Part shown: one piece after another, positions 16,701 through 26,230 of the stretch | Layout: every line of letters begins with the position of its first letter | Numbering within the stretch: the first letter of the stretch is position 1 | From: Afipia sp. | GTDB lineage: Bacteria > Pseudomonadota > Alphaproteobacteria > Rhizobiales > Xanthobacteraceae | Direction: 5' to 3' | DNA: 32,829 nt | Assembly: GCA_017308495.1 (NCBI GenBank) | Contig: JAFKES010000089.1 | Span: 1 to 32,829, forward strand | The notes under the pieces: generated by a model | Told to the model about the DNA's origin: nothing | Databases searched by the model: none | What the model saw: only the letters and a program-made list of their open reading frames with translations | Position numbers and translations under genes: made by a program

Positions 16701-19518
16701 ACTTGCCGGTCACGCACAGCCGCAGAATCTGCGTAAGGTCGTGATAGAGGCGTGACGCCGCCCGCAGCGTATCGGCATCCGATTGCGGCAGCACCCCGAG
16801 CCGCGCGGCGTTGTCCAGCACCTGCACCGTGCTGACGTTGAGAATGTCCGGCTTGTCGGCGGCGTGGATCAGTTGAAGATACTGCGCGACGAATTCGATA
16901 TCGATCATGCCGCCGGCGGCGTTCTTGAGGTCCCAGATGTCGTCCTCGCCCCGCTCCTCGGCGATGGCGCGGCGCATTTCCAGCACGTCATTGGCGATGA
17001 TGCCGGTCTCGCGCCGGCGCGTCAGCACCTCGCGGATCACCGCCTCGATCCGGGCACGGAAGGCGGGCGATGCCGAGATGACGCGGGCGCGGGTCAGCGC
17101 CATGTGCTCCCACGTCCAGGCCTCGTGCTCCTGATATTCGGCGAACGAATCGATGCGCGACGCCAGCGGCCCGGCGTTGCCCGAAGGCCGCAGCCGCATG
17201 TCCACCTCGTAGAGCACGCCGTAATTGGTGCGGGTGGTGAAGGCCGAGATCAGGCGCTGGGTCAGCCGCGCGAAATACTGCGCCCCGTGCAGCGGGCGCG
17301 GACCGTCGGAGTCCGGCGCATCGTGATCGAAATCGTAGATCAGCAGGAGGTCAAGATCGGACGACGCCGTCATCTCGCGGCTGCCGAGCTTGCCCATCGC
17401 CACGACGGCGGTCTCCTGCGCGGTGACGCGGCCGTGCTGCGCGGCGAACTGCCCCATGACGAGGCCGTGCACCGTGTTGGCGATGCCCTCGGCGACATCG
17501 GCGAACGCCACGCCGGCCTGCTGCGCCGACACCGTCCCGGACAGAATGCGGGTGCCGATCAGGAACAGGCTTTCCTGCCCGAACAGGCGCAGGCGGTCGA
17601 GAAACTCCTCGTAGGAATTGGCGTCGGACAATGTCACGGCGAGGCGCGCCGACAATTCGGCCTGATCCGGCATCGCGCCGAAGAAGCGTGGATCGATCAG
17701 GCCGTCCATCAGCTGCGGCTGACGCGCCAGCATATCGCTGAGCCGCGGCGCGGCGCCGAGCACCAGCGCCACCAGCGCAACGAGATCCTTGTTCTGGCTG
17801 AGCAGCGAGATCAGCCGCCCGCCGCGCTGCAGCGCCTGCAGGAAACGATCGAACGCCGTCACGGCGTTGTCCGGCTCCTCGGCGCGGGACAGCCCGCGCA
17901 TCAGGTCGGGAACGAACTCCTGAAAGGCGCGACGCGTGGCCTCAACCTTGAACACGCGATAGTCGCCGCTCATCCAGCGCTGCACGGTCTCCGCCACCAT
18001 CCGCGGCTTGCGGAAGCCCTCGCTGCGAAGATGCTCCAGCAGCCGGTTGTCCTCCGGGCCGGCGCCGAAGTCGATGTCGGACAGCTTCCCGCCCCCGGCC
18101 GGCTCGCCCTCGAACAGCCGGCCATAGTGGTTCTGCACGCGGTCGAGATGGCCCAGCAGGTCCCTGGCGAAGGCGGCGCGGTCGTCATATCCGAAGAACC
18201 GCGCGAAACGCTCTACCGCTTCCACCTCGTCGGGCAGAGCGTGGGTCTGCTCGTCAGCGATCATCTGCAGGCGATGTTCCACCCGGCGCAGGAAGTCGTA
18301 GGCTTCGGTCAGTTCGTCGCGCGCCTGAGCGGTGATCCAGTTGCTCGCCGCCAGAATGTCGAGCGCCTCCAGCGTCGGGCGCACGCGCAATTCGGGATGC
18401 CGGCCGCCGGCGATCAGCTGCTGGGTCTGGGCGAAGAATTCGATCTCGCGAATGCCGCCGCGGCCGACCTTGACGTTATGGCCTTCGACCGAGATTTCGT
18501 TCTGGCCGCGGAACGTCTGCATCTGCCGCTTCATGTCGTGCACATCGGCCAGCGCGGCGAAATCGAGATGCTTGCGCCAGACGAACGGCGCGATGTCCGC
18601 GAGCAGCGCGTTGCCGGCATCGATGTCGCCGGCGCAGGGCCGCGCCTTGATCATCGCGGCGCGCTCCCAGGTGCGGCCCTCGCGCTCGTAGTAATTGAGC
18701 GCAGCGGCGGTCGAGATCGCCACCGGCGTCGAGGCCGGGTCCGGACGCAGCCGCAGATCGACGCGGAACACATAGCCGTCGCCGGTGCGCTGTTGCAGCA
18801 GGCGCGACAGGCCCTGCGCGACCTTGACGAAGAACGGCGACGGCTCGACGCCCTCCGCCAGCGTCGTCGCCTCGCGGTCATAGAAAACGATCAGGTCGAT
18901 ATCGCTGGAGTAGTTCAGTTCGCCCGCGCCCATCTTGCCCATCGCGAGCACGATCAGACCGCAGCCGTCCTCAGGTGCGTCAGCGTCGCGCGGCAGCAGG
19001 CGTCCGCGCGCGGCCTCCTGCTTGAGCAGGAAGCGGATCGCGCATTGCGCGGAGGTCGTCGCAATGTCGGTCAACGCCCGCGTCACCCGCATCACCGGCC
19101 AAACGCCGCCGATATCGGCGAGTGCGATCAGGAGCGCGGCCTCGGATTTCATCCGCCGCAGCGCCGTCATCACTTCGGTCTCGTCGGCCGCAGCGGCGAC
19201 GTCCGCCACCGTCCGGGCGATCAAGGCCGCGAGATGGTCGTCCGGCTCGCACTGGAGCAGCCGGATCAGGCGGCCGCCATCGGCGCGCATCAGATCGAAC
19301 AAATAGGGTGAGGCCTCGGCGATACCTTCGAGGATCGCCTTCGCTTGCGGGAACGACGCGCAGAGGCCGGCGAGCGCCGACGCCTGCGCCGGATCGAGAT
19401 CGCCCAGCCAGTCCGCAAACCGACGCGCCGCCTCGGCCGGCGCGAACGGTTTCGGGCCGGTGACGAAGCTTGCCGCCAAGGTGGGCCGGTCGGTGCCGCC
19501 CATCATGGGTGAAATCAT
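16534..19518 (-). CDS. glnE: Glutamine synthetase adenylyltransferase / adenylyl-removing enzyme
   Basis: A 994-aa bifunctional enzyme that adds AMP to a tyrosine of glutamine synthetase and removes it by phosphorolysis, under control of PII protein and glutamine. Two nucleotidyltransferase domains are visible: the N-terminal adenylyl removase with GAGELNYSSDIDLIVFYD (SSDIDL near 204-209), and the C-terminal adenylyltransferase with SREMTASSDLDLLLIYDFD (around 712-730). Between them lies the RGGIREIEFFAQTQQLIAGG helical domain, repeated near the end as GGMIDIEFVAQYLQLIHA. The size is usual. The ATG overlaps the stop of the upstream histidine kinase in an ATGA join, so the two are co-translated. 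The 3' end overlaps the convergent pleC-like gene by 167 bp. Long plus-strand frames over this gene are shadows. Confidence 0.96.
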   Translation of the reverse strand: MISPMMGGTDRPTLAASFVTGPKPFAPAEAARRFADWLGDLDPAQASALAGLCASFPQAKAILEGIAEASPYLFDLMRADGGRLIRLLQCEPDDHLAALIARTVADVAAAADETEVMTALRRMKSEAALLIALADIGGVWPVMRVTRALTDIATTSAQCAIRFLLKQEAARGRLLPRDADAPEDGCGLIVLAMGKMGAGELNYSSDIDLIVFYDREATTLAEGVEPSPFFVKVAQGLSRLLQQRTGDGYVFRVDLRLRPDPASTPVAISTAAALNYYEREGRTWERAAMIKARPCAGDIDAGNALLADIAPFVWRKHLDFAALADVHDMKRQMQTFRGQNEISVEGHNVKVGRGGIREIEFFAQTQQLIAGGRHPELRVRPTLEALDILAASNWITAQARDELTEAYDFLRRVEHRLQMIADEQTHALPDEVEAVERFARFFGYDDRAAFARDLLGHLDRVQNHYGRLFEGEPAGGGKLSDIDFGAGPEDNRLLEHLRSEGFRKPRMVAETVQRWMSGDYRVFKVEATRRAFQEFVPDLMRGLSRAEEPDNAVTAFDRFLQALQRGGRLISLLSQNKDLVALVALVLGAAPRLSDMLARQPQLMDGLIDPRFFGAMPDQAELSARLAVTLSDANSYEEFLDRLRLFGQESLFLIGTRILSGTVSAQQAGVAFADVAEGIANTVHGLVMGQFAAQHGRVTAQETAVVAMGKLGSREMTASSDLDLLLIYDFDHDAPDSDGPRPLHGAQYFARLTQRLISAFTTRTNYGVLYEVDMRLRPSGNAGPLASRIDSFAEYQEHEAWTWEHMALTRARVISASPAFRARIEAVIREVLTRRRETGIIANDVLEMRRAIAEERGEDDIWDLKNAAGGMIDIEFVAQYLQLIHAADKPDILNVSTVQVLDNAARLGVLPQSDADTLRAASRLYHDLTQILRLCVTGKFKPETAGEDLLRILTRAGDAPDFSALEARVRETQGEVREVFLSLLDEYHRRSLPA

Positions 19519-20963
19519 GCGGTCTTTTGTTCCACGCCCCGGTTCGGGATGACAAGCGTCACGCGCAGCCCCGGCTGGCTGTCAGCGAGTCGCAGGCTGC
19601 CACCATGCAACGTCGCCACAGCCGATGCCAGACTCAAACCGAGGCCGGAGCCGGGCTGGGTGCGGCTCGCCTCCAGCCGGACGAAGCGCTCCACCGCCCG
19701 TGCGCGGTCGCTTTCCGGAATGCCGGGCCCGTGATCCGTCACGCTGAGCAGGACATTGTCATCCTCCCGCCGGGCCTCGATCAGGATATCCGGCGCCCTC
19801 ACCTCACTACCGCCTCCGGCCGGCCCGGAGGTGACCGGCTGACCGTATTTGAGGGCATTCTCGACCAGATTGGCCAGCGCCTGGCTGATCAGTTCGCGGT
19901 TGCCGTGGATGGTCGCCGCCTCGGCCGCGACGGCGAGGGTCAGGCCCTTGTCATCGGCCAGCGGCTCGTAAAGCTCGTGAATGCCGCGGGCGACCTCCGC
20001 GGCGTCGAAATCGGTCATGTTGTCGCGCGCCTGCCCGGATTCCGCCCGCGCGATCATCAACAGCGCGTTGAAGGTGCGGATCAGCGCATCGGATTCCTCG
20101 ATGGTCCGCTCCAGCGCCGCGCGATAGCCGGCCTCGCCGTCCGCCTTCGCCAGCGCCTCCTCGGCGCGGTTGCGCAGTCGCGTCAGCGGCGTCTTGAGAT
20201 CGTGGGCGATGTTGTCGGACACCTCTTTGAGGCCGACCATCAGCGCCTCGATGCGCTCCAGCATGGCGTTGAGGTTTTCCGCGAGCCGGTCGATCTCGTC
20301 GCCGCTGCGCCCGACGGGCAATCGTCCGCCGAGATCGCCGGCCATGATGCGCTGCGTGGTGCCGGTCATGGCGTCGATCCGTCGCAACACGCGCCGTCCG
20401 ACGAACACGCCGCCTACCAGGCCCAGCACGACCACGACCACGACCGACCACTGCGCGGCTCGCGCGACAATGCCGAACAGCCGCCGCCGCTCTTCCAGAT
20501 CGCGCCCGACCAGAAGACGGAATCCGCCGCTCAGCTCCGTGACCTTCACCAGCGCGAAATGACTGTCGGTGCCGGTTTCATCGAGCCGCCGGTAGAGCGT
20601 CTCGGCCCAGCCATAGCGATCCATCACCCCTGGCGTGAGCGAGCCGATATTGCCCGCGACCCCCTGCCCCTGCGGCGTGGTGACGAGATAGAGACTGGCG
20701 CCGGGCCGCAACGCGCGGCTTTCCACCGCCAGCACCAGCCGGCGCAGGCCGCCGCGCTCGTACTGCACGGTGAGAGCGCTCAATTCCGAATTGACGGTGT
20801 CCGAAATCTGTTCGGTGATCATCCGCCGCGTATTCCAGGCGAAATAGCCCAGCAGCGACGCGGCGAACAGCGCGAACAGCAGCAGGTAGACCAGCGTCAA
20901 CCGGAACGCCGTGGTCCGGATCAGTTTACCGAATGCCGTCACGAACCATGTATCCGGCGCCAC
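19515..20963 (-). CDS. Two-component sensor histidine kinase (EnvZ/QseC-like)
   Basis: A membrane histidine kinase of up to 482 aa. Helix 1 (about 19-43) and helix 2 (170-190) flank a periplasmic sensor of about 125 residues. A HAMP domain follows (RRVLRRIDAMTGTTQRIMAGDL), then the HisKA box DNIAHDLKTPLTRLRNRAEE (His254) and an ATPase with NLVENALKYG, DHGPGIP and GSGLGLSLASAV. It should phosphorylate the OmpR-like regulator encoded just upstream. Two GTG starts are possible: 20963 (38-bp overlap with the regulator) or 20942 (17-bp overlap), the latter ten bases after a GGA. The stop overlaps the glnE start (ATGA). In rhizobia this pair lies between degP and glnE; the signal is unknown. Confidence 0.9.
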   Translation of the reverse strand: MAPDTWFVTAFGKLIRTTAFRLTLVYLLLFALFAASLLGYFAWNTRRMITEQISDTVNSELSALTVQYERGGLRRLVLAVESRALRPGASLYLVTTPQGQGVAGNIGSLTPGVMDRYGWAETLYRRLDETGTDSHFALVKVTELSGGFRLLVGRDLEERRRLFGIVARAAQWSVVVVVVLGLVGGVFVGRRVLRRIDAMTGTTQRIMAGDLGGRLPVGRSGDEIDRLAENLNAMLERIEALMVGLKEVSDNIAHDLKTPLTRLRNRAEEALAKADGEAGYRAALERTIEESDALIRTFNALLMIARAESGQARDNMTDFDAAEVARGIHELYEPLADDKGLTLAVAAEAATIHGNRELISQALANLVENALKYGQPVTSGPAGGGSEVRAPDILIEARREDDNVLLSVTDHGPGIPESDRARAVERFVRLEASRTQPGSGLGLSLASAVATLHGGSLRLADSQPGLRVTLVIPNRGVEQKTA

Positions 20964-21606
20964 GAATGGTGTGCAGCAGCGGATGCTCCTGCCCCTTGTC
21001 GATCTTGGAGCGCAGCCGCGAGATGTGCACGTCGATCACGTTGGTCTGCGGGTCGAAGTGATAGTCCCACACATTCTCTAGCAGCATGGTGCGGGTCACC
21101 ACCTGCCCCGCATGCTTCATCAGATACTCCAGCAGGCGGAATTCGCGCGGCTGCAGCGTGATCTCCGTTCCGCCGCGAGCGACGCGATGCGACAGGCGGT
21201 CCAGTTCGAGATCACCGACGCGATAGACGGTGTCCTCGGAGACACCGCCATGACGGCGCGACAGCACCTCGACGCGCGCCAGCAGTTCGGCGAACGAATA
21301 GGGCTTGGGCAGATAGTCGTCACCGCCGGCCCGCAGGCCCTTGATGCGATCGTCCACCTGGCCGAGCGCGGAGAGGATGAGCGCAGGTGTGTGGTTGCCC
21401 TTGCCGCGCAGGGTGCCGATAATCGACAGGCCGTCGCGCTTGGGCAGCATGCGGTCGATCACCAGCACATCGTAATCGCCGGTTTCGGCCATGGCGAGAC
21501 CATCCTCGCCATCGGCTGCGTGATCGGCGATATGCCCGACCTCGCGAAACGCCTTCACGAGATAGTCGGCCGACTCGCGGTCGTCCTCAATGATCAGCAG
21601 GCGCAT
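20926..21606 (-). CDS. OmpR-family response regulator
   Basis: A 226-aa DNA-binding regulator. The receiver domain (1-115) has the acidic pair in LLIIEDD, phosphoacceptor Asp51 (YDVLVIDRMLP), Ser in LILSALG where Thr is more usual, and Lys in YLPKPYSF. The winged-helix domain has LTLQPREFRLLEYLMKH-like and NVIDVHISRLRSKID segments. The start MRLLIIEDD (21606) is placed at the first residue of the fold. An ATG at 21642 would add twelve residues, and the much longer frame upstream is unlikely. It precedes and overlaps its cognate kinase and lies 344 bp after degP, so it may be read through from degP or have its own promoter. Targets are unknown. Confidence 0.92.
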   Translation of the reverse strand: MRLLIIEDDRESADYLVKAFREVGHIADHAADGEDGLAMAETGDYDVLVIDRMLPKRDGLSIIGTLRGKGNHTPALILSALGQVDDRIKGLRAGGDDYLPKPYSFAELLARVEVLSRRHGGVSEDTVYRVGDLELDRLSHRVARGGTEITLQPREFRLLEYLMKHAGQVVTRTMLLENVWDYHFDPQTNVIDVHISRLRSKIDKGQEHPLLHTIRGAGYMVRDGIR

Positions 21607-21950
21607 TTTCGTTTCGATTTCAGACAGAGTGGGGTTCACCATGGCGTGATGCTTATCCTGATGCAAGAGAGCCACGCCGACAGGGTCCGGCAAAAGCAGA
21701 CGGGCGGCGAAGCTGGGGAAACCTCGCCGCCCGTGCGGCACGACCGACTGGAGTGCGATCGCGCATCCTGACGACGGAAGGGGGCGAATTCCATCGGCAG
21801 GGAGAGAAAGGGACGGGCTTGGGGGCCCGCCCCCGGGAAGAAGCCGCCGGCGGGGGCGATGATGCCGGCGACAACGTCCCATCCTGCACCACGCCCGTAG
21901 GCGTGGGGACAACCTTTAAGGGCTCGCCCTTGCGGCTTAACCCTTGCGGC
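21607..21950 (-). other. 344-bp intercistronic region with tandem repeat and hairpins (degP to response regulator)
   Basis: No gene is supported here. Directly at the degP stop lies a 14-bp unit (plus strand GCCCTTGCGGCTTA then ACCCTTGCGGCTTA, plus seven bases of a third copy; 21926-21960). Next come a stem AAGGG-CGAG-CCCTT (21918-21931) and a hairpin CCACGC/GCGTGG with a six-base loop (21889-21906), then very GC-rich sequence to about 21780. These may form a partial terminator or processing region that separates degP expression from the regulator-kinase-glnE genes. No clear promoter could be named. Confidence 0.4.
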
Positions 21951-23531
21951 TTAGCCCTTGGCGACCGGCATCGCGACGAAGCGGGACGAGTTGCCCGACT
22001 TGACGCGGACCAGCACGCTGTTCTTGTTCTCCGAGCGCGCGGCGGCGATGGCTTCGCGCACCTCGCCCGGGGTCAACACCGTCTTGCCGGCGACTTCGAG
22101 AATGATGTCGCCTTCCTTGAGGCCGCGCTCCGCCGACGGGCTGTTCGGATCGACGTCGGTCACGACCACGCCTTCCTTGCCCGCGCCGGCGACGCTGCTG
22201 GCCGGAGCCAGCGTGAGGCCGAGGTTCGGCACCTTGACGCTGCCGCGCGTCGCCTTGTCGCCGTCGTCCTGATTGCGGTCGGCCTTGGCCAGCTTGTCGG
22301 GACCCGGCAGTTCGCCCAGCGTCATGCTGAGGGTCTTGTCCTGACCCTTGTGGATCACGCCGAGCTTGACGCTCTCGCCGGGAGCCAGACCGCCGATGGT
22401 GCGGGCCAGTTCGCGGGCATCCTTCACCGGCTTGCCGTTGACCTGGGTGATGACGTCACCGGACTGGACACCAGCCTTGGCGGCGGGACCACCGGCCTGC
22501 GGCTCGGCGACCAGCGCACCTTCGGTCTTCTTCAGGCCGAGGCTGTCAGCGATCTCCGGCGTCACCGGCTGGATCTGGACGCCGATCCAGCCGCGGCTGA
22601 CGGTGCCCTTGTCCTTGAGCTGCTGCACCACGCTCTTGACGGTGGCGGCCGGGATCGCGAAGGCGATGCCGACATTGCCGCCCGACGGCGAGTAGATCGC
22701 GGTGTTGACGCCGACGACATCGCCCGCGGTGTTGAAGGTCGGGCCGCCCGAGTTGCCCTTGTTCACGGGCGCGTCGATCTGGATGAAGTCGTCATAGGGG
22801 CCGCTGCCGATGTCACGGCCACGGGCGGAGACGATACCGGCGGTCACGGTGCCGCCGAGGCCGAACGGATTGCCGACCGCGAGCACCCAGTCGCCGACGC
22901 GCGGCTGGCCGTCGGACAGCTTGGCGAAGGGGAAGTTGCTGATGCCGTCAACCTTGATCAGCGCGAGATCGGTGCGCGGATCGGTGCCGATCACCTTGGC
23001 GGTGTGAACGGTGCCGTCATCGGCCGTCACCTCGACCTTGTCCGCGCCATCGACCACATGGTTGTTGGTCACGGCGAAGCCGTCCGGCGAGATGAAGAAG
23101 CCGGAACCCTGGCCGGTCACGACATTGCGACCGCCGCCGCGGCCGCCACGACCGCCGGGGAATCCATCCGGACCGCCGAAGCGGCGGAAGAAGCGCTCCA
23201 TCGGCGAACCCGGCGGGAACGGATTCTCACCGTTTTCCGCGCCGTCGCCAGCCGGCGCCTTTTCGGTCATCTTGACGCGCACCGAAATCACCGACGGCTT
23301 CACGCGCTCGACGATATCGGCGAAGCCCACCGGCTGCTGGGCGTTGGTCATGTCCTTGTTGACCTGCGCATGCGCGGCCGTGGTGAACACATCGAAATTG
23401 CTGGACGGGGTTAGGCCGTAAGAGGCGACGCCAAGGCCTGCGACCACCGACGCCATCAGCGCCAGCTTGCGGGCGGAGAAAATCGCGCGGCGCGGCGCGG
23501 CATAAGAGGGAAGCTTGGAAAGGTCGGTCAT
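21951..23531 (-). CDS. degP: Periplasmic DegP/HtrA-type serine protease
   Basis: A 526-aa Do-family protease that degrades or refolds damaged envelope proteins. The N-terminus is cytoplasmic, with a membrane/signal segment near 22-40. The catalytic triad is intact: H158 (TNNHVVDG), D188 (RTDLALIKV) and S261 (NKGNSGGP). Two PDZ domains follow (about 310-400 and 430-515; DVITQVNGKPVKDARELA and DIILEVAGKTVLTPGEV). A Gly/Arg-rich linker (about 118-136) precedes the protease core, in the position of the LA loop. The ATG at 23531 has GGAG eight bases upstream; a 17-residue upstream extension lacks support. It lies between ccmH and a two-component pair. I found no GGAAC-type EcfG promoter in its 211-bp leader. 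Confidence 0.94.
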   Translation of the reverse strand: MTDLSKLPSYAAPRRAIFSARKLALMASVVAGLGVASYGLTPSSNFDVFTTAAHAQVNKDMTNAQQPVGFADIVERVKPSVISVRVKMTEKAPAGDGAENGENPFPPGSPMERFFRRFGGPDGFPGGRGGRGGGRNVVTGQGSGFFISPDGFAVTNNHVVDGADKVEVTADDGTVHTAKVIGTDPRTDLALIKVDGISNFPFAKLSDGQPRVGDWVLAVGNPFGLGGTVTAGIVSARGRDIGSGPYDDFIQIDAPVNKGNSGGPTFNTAGDVVGVNTAIYSPSGGNVGIAFAIPAATVKSVVQQLKDKGTVSRGWIGVQIQPVTPEIADSLGLKKTEGALVAEPQAGGPAAKAGVQSGDVITQVNGKPVKDARELARTIGGLAPGESVKLGVIHKGQDKTLSMTLGELPGPDKLAKADRNQDDGDKATRGSVKVPNLGLTLAPASSVAGAGKEGVVVTDVDPNSPSAERGLKEGDIILEVAGKTVLTPGEVREAIAAARSENKNSVLVRVKSGNSSRFVAMPVAKG

Positions 23532-23722
23532 GGATAATCTCCAGTGGGACGAAGAGAGAAATCTCGTGATGCATGACTGCATCTGTCCTGGAGAAAATGA
23601 ATGAGTCGGCCTTACCGATCCCTGTCGGGGGAATTAATGTTTGGTAATATGGCGCTGTGCCGTCAGGACAATTTGGCGCGGGCGCATGAACCTTGCGATT
23701 TTCGCGCGCACCCACTGTCGCA

Positions 23723-23740
23723 CGGCCCCTTTCGGGGCCG
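23723..23740 (-). terminator. Strong hairpin just after the ccmH stop
   Basis: The minus strand reads CGGCCCC, GAAA, GGGGCCG: a perfect seven-pair GC stem closed by a GNRA-type tetraloop, starting two bases after the ccmH stop codon. No T-run follows, so it may be a 3' stability hairpin or a Rho-assisted end rather than a classical terminator. Its position fits the end of the ccmIEFH operon. Confidence 0.5.
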
Positions 23741-23742
23741 GA

Positions 23743-24243
23743 TTACACCGGCTTTTGCGCCGAATCCTCGTCCGCGATCAGTGCCGACAGCTTCGCCTCT
23801 TCTTCGGGCGTGAGCCGGGCCGGCGCATCAGGATCCCCGGAACCGGACTTGCGGCGACGATGATGGAGCCACAGCGCGACGCCGCCGCCCGCCAGCACCA
23901 GCGGCGGGATCAGCCACAGGATCAGGGTCCGGCTTTCGACCGGCGGCTTGAGCAGGACGAATTCGCCATAGCGGGCGACAAGAAAATCCATCACCTGCTG
24001 GTCGGTAGAACCGGCCGCGATGCGCTCGCGCACCAGGAGGCGCAGGTCGCGCGCCAGCGGCGCATCGGAATCGTCGATGGACTGGTTCTGGCAGACCATG
24101 CAGCGCAGTTCGCGTGACAGCGCCCGCGCCCGCGCCTCCTGCGCCGGATCGGCCATGATCTCGTCGGGCTGCACCGCGAGCACGCGGGACACAGACATCA
24201 GCGTCAGCAGGATGGCGAACAACGCGGGCAAGATGCGTTTCAT
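23743..24243 (-). CDS. ccmH: Cytochrome c maturation protein CcmH (CycL)
   Basis: A 166-aa membrane-anchored thioredoxin-like partner of the haem lyase. A signal anchor (1-24) is followed by the redox motif LRCMVCQNQSIDDSDAPLA (C48, C51), which reduces the CxxCH cysteines of apocytochrome c in the periplasm. One further membrane helix lies near 107-127 (LILWLIPPLVLAGGG) and a charged tail ends the protein. The start at 24243 was chosen because a signal anchor begins there and GGAG lies just upstream inside the end of ccmF; a longer frame from 24303 is a shadow of the ccmF end. Only four bases separate it from ccmF. It lacks the C-terminal TPR part of E. coli CcmH, which here is the separate ccmI. 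Confidence 0.95.
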   Translation of the reverse strand: MKRILPALFAILLTLMSVSRVLAVQPDEIMADPAQEARARALSRELRCMVCQNQSIDDSDAPLARDLRLLVRERIAAGSTDQQVMDFLVARYGEFVLLKPPVESRTLILWLIPPLVLAGGGVALWLHHRRRKSGSGDPDAPARLTPEEEAKLSALIADEDSAQKPV

Positions 24244-24247
24244 CGCC

Positions 24248-26230
24248 CTACTCCGCAGGCTGCAGGGCGCGGCCCGCCTTGGCGGGCTTTGGCGCGCCGA
24301 CACGCAGGCGGCGGTCGGTCAGCGACAGGAAGCCACCGAACGCCATCAGCAGCGGCCCGAACCAGATCAGCAGCACCAGCGGCTTGTGATAGATGCGCAC
24401 CGCCACCGATCCGTCGGCGTGGCTGTCGCCGAGCGAGATGTAGAGCTGGCTCGCGCCGCGGGTCAGCAGCGCCGCTTCCGTGGTCGACATGCCGCGGGTC
24501 GAGAAATTCCGTTTCGACGGCGTCATGGCGCCGATGGTGCGCCCGTCCAGCATCACCGTGAAGTGCGCCACCGAGGCGCGATAGTTCGGCCCCTGCTGCT
24601 GGGTCACGTCGTCGAGCCGTACCTGATAGCCGCCAACAGTGACGGCATCCTTCGGCCGCATCGAGGCGATGCTCTCCGAATTCCACGTGGTCTCGCAGAC
24701 GATGCCGATCAGCGCGATGCCGAGACCGGCATGGGCGAAGGCGGTGCCCCACGCCGAGCGCGGCAGGCCGCGGGCGCGATGCAGCGAGGTGTTGAACGGA
24801 GCGCGGAACAACTGGATACGCTCGACGATATCGCTGAGCGCACCGATGACGACATAGACCGCGACGCCGATCATCAAGGGCGCGAACGCGCCGCCGCCCC
24901 GGGTCCACGCCCACACCAGCGCGACTGTCACCAGCCCGAGGCCGGCGGCGGCCATCAGCCGCTGCGCCGCGCCGAGCAGGTCGCCGCGCTTCCATGCCAG
25001 TTGCGTTCCGAACGGGACCGCCAGCAGCAGCGGCAGGAACAGCGGCGCGAAGGTGAGATTGAAGAACGGCGCGCCCACCGAAATCTTGTCGCCGGTGAGC
25101 ACCTCGAGCGCCAGCGGATACAGCGTGCCGACGAACACCGTGGCGCAGGCTGTGGTCAGCAGCAGGTTGTTCAGCACCAGCGCGCCCTCGCGCGACACCG
25201 GCGCGAACAGGCCGCCCTGCTTCAGCGCCGGCGCGCGCCACGCATAGAGGCTGAGGCTGCCGCCGATAAACAGGCACAGGATCATCAGGATGAACACACC
25301 GCGTGACGGATCGCTGGCGAAGGTGTGCACCGAGGTCAGGACGCCCGAGCGCACAAGGAAGGTTCCGAGCAGCGACAGCGAGAAGGTGAGGATCGCGAGC
25401 AGGATGGTCCAGACTTTCAGCGCTTCGCGCTTTTCCATCACCACGGCGGAATGCAGCAGCGCGGTGCCGGCGAGCCACGGCATCAGCGAGGCGTTCTCCA
25501 CCGGGTCCCAGAACCACCAGCCGCCCCAGCCGAGTTCGTAATAGGCCCAGTAGGAGCCCATGGCGATGCCGAGGGTGAGGAAGATCCACGCCATCAGCGT
25601 CCACGGCCGCACCCAGCGCGCCCACGCGGCGTCGATACGGCCCTCGATCAGCGCGGCGACGGCGAACGAGAACGAAATCGAAAAGCCGACATAGCCGAGA
25701 TAGAGCATCGGCGGATGGACCGCGAGGCCGATGTCCTGCAGGATCGGATTGAGGTCGCGGCCTTCGACCGGCGGATTGGCGATGCGCAGGAACGGATTCG
25801 AAGTCGCGAGAATGAACAGATAGAATGCCGCGCCGACCCACGCCTGCACCGCCAGCACCAGCGCGCGCAACGCGCGCGGCAGGTTGTTGCCGAACGCCGC
25901 CACCAGCGCGCCGAACAGCGACAGGATCAGCACCCACAACAGCATGGAGCCTTCGTGATTGCCCCATACGCCGGTGATCTTGTAGATCATCGGCTTCAGC
26001 GAATGCGAATTCTCGTAAACGTTCACCACCGAGAAATCCGAGGTGACGTGCAGCCACGTCAGTGCGCCGAACGAGAACGCCACGAAAGCGAACTGCACCA
26101 GCGCGGTGGAGCGCGCCACGTTCATCAGCGAGATATCGCGCAGCCGCACGCCGACCACCGGCACCACCGACTGGATCAGCGCCAGTCCCAGCGCCAGCAC
26201 CAGCGCATAATGCCCGGTTTCCGCGATCAT
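24248..26230 (-). CDS. ccmF: Cytochrome c haem lyase subunit CcmF (CycK)
   Basis: A 660-aa inner-membrane protein with about 15 helices that ligates haem to apocytochrome c, together with CcmH and CcmI. The tryptophan-rich haem-handling WWD domain is intact: [18 protein letters not shown] at about 235-252. Other CcmF blocks are [38 protein letters not shown] (His near 173) and the long periplasmic segment before the last helix. Its ATG overlaps the ccmE stop (ATGA), and it is followed after four bases by ccmH. A 605-residue frame on the same strand is a shadow. Defects in the R. leguminosarum equivalent abolish c-type cytochromes and affect iron uptake. Confidence 0.97.
   Translation of the reverse strand: MIAETGHYALVLALGLALIQSVVPVVGVRLRDISLMNVARSTALVQFAFVAFSFGALTWLHVTSDFSVVNVYENSHSLKPMIYKITGVWGNHEGSMLLWVLILSLFGALVAAFGNNLPRALRALVLAVQAWVGAAFYLFILATSNPFLRIANPPVEGRDLNPILQDIGLAVHPPMLYLGYVGFSISFSFAVAALIEGRIDAAWARWVRPWTLMAWIFLTLGIAMGSYWAYYELGWGGWWFWDPVENASLMPWLAGTALLHSAVVMEKREALKVWTILLAILTFSLSLLGTFLVRSGVLTSVHTFASDPSRGVFILMILCLFIGGSLSLYAWRAPALKQGGLFAPVSREGALVLNNLLLTTACATVFVGTLYPLALEVLTGDKISVGAPFFNLTFAPLFLPLLLAVPFGTQLAWKRGDLLGAAQRLMAAAGLGLVTVALVWAWTRGGGAFAPLMIGVAVYVVIGALSDIVERIQLFRAPFNTSLHRARGLPRSAWGTAFAHAGLGIALIGIVCETTWNSESIASMRPKDAVTVGGYQVRLDDVTQQQGPNYRASVAHFTVMLDGRTIGAMTPSKRNFSTRGMSTTEAALLTRGASQLYISLGDSHADGSVAVRIYHKPLVLLIWFGPLLMAFGGFLSLTDRRLRVGAPKPAKAGRALQPAE

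Noticed and set aside
16783-19311. 842-residue plus-strand open frame
   Set aside because: It lies exactly opposite glnE, whose motifs are unmistakable. Its His/Arg/Gln-rich composition is the usual antisense shadow in GC-rich DNA.
21753-23414. 553-residue plus-strand open frame
   Set aside because: It is antisense to degP, with shadow-type composition (Asp/His/Arg/Ala) and no domain.
23532-23742. Possible extracytoplasmic or general-stress sigma promoter for degP
   Set aside because: I looked for GGAAC-N16/17-CGTT on the minus strand and found no convincing match.
24240-26057. 605-residue minus-strand frame overlapping ccmF
   Set aside because: It is an alternative frame of the ccmF strand without family motifs; ccmF has the intact WWD motif.
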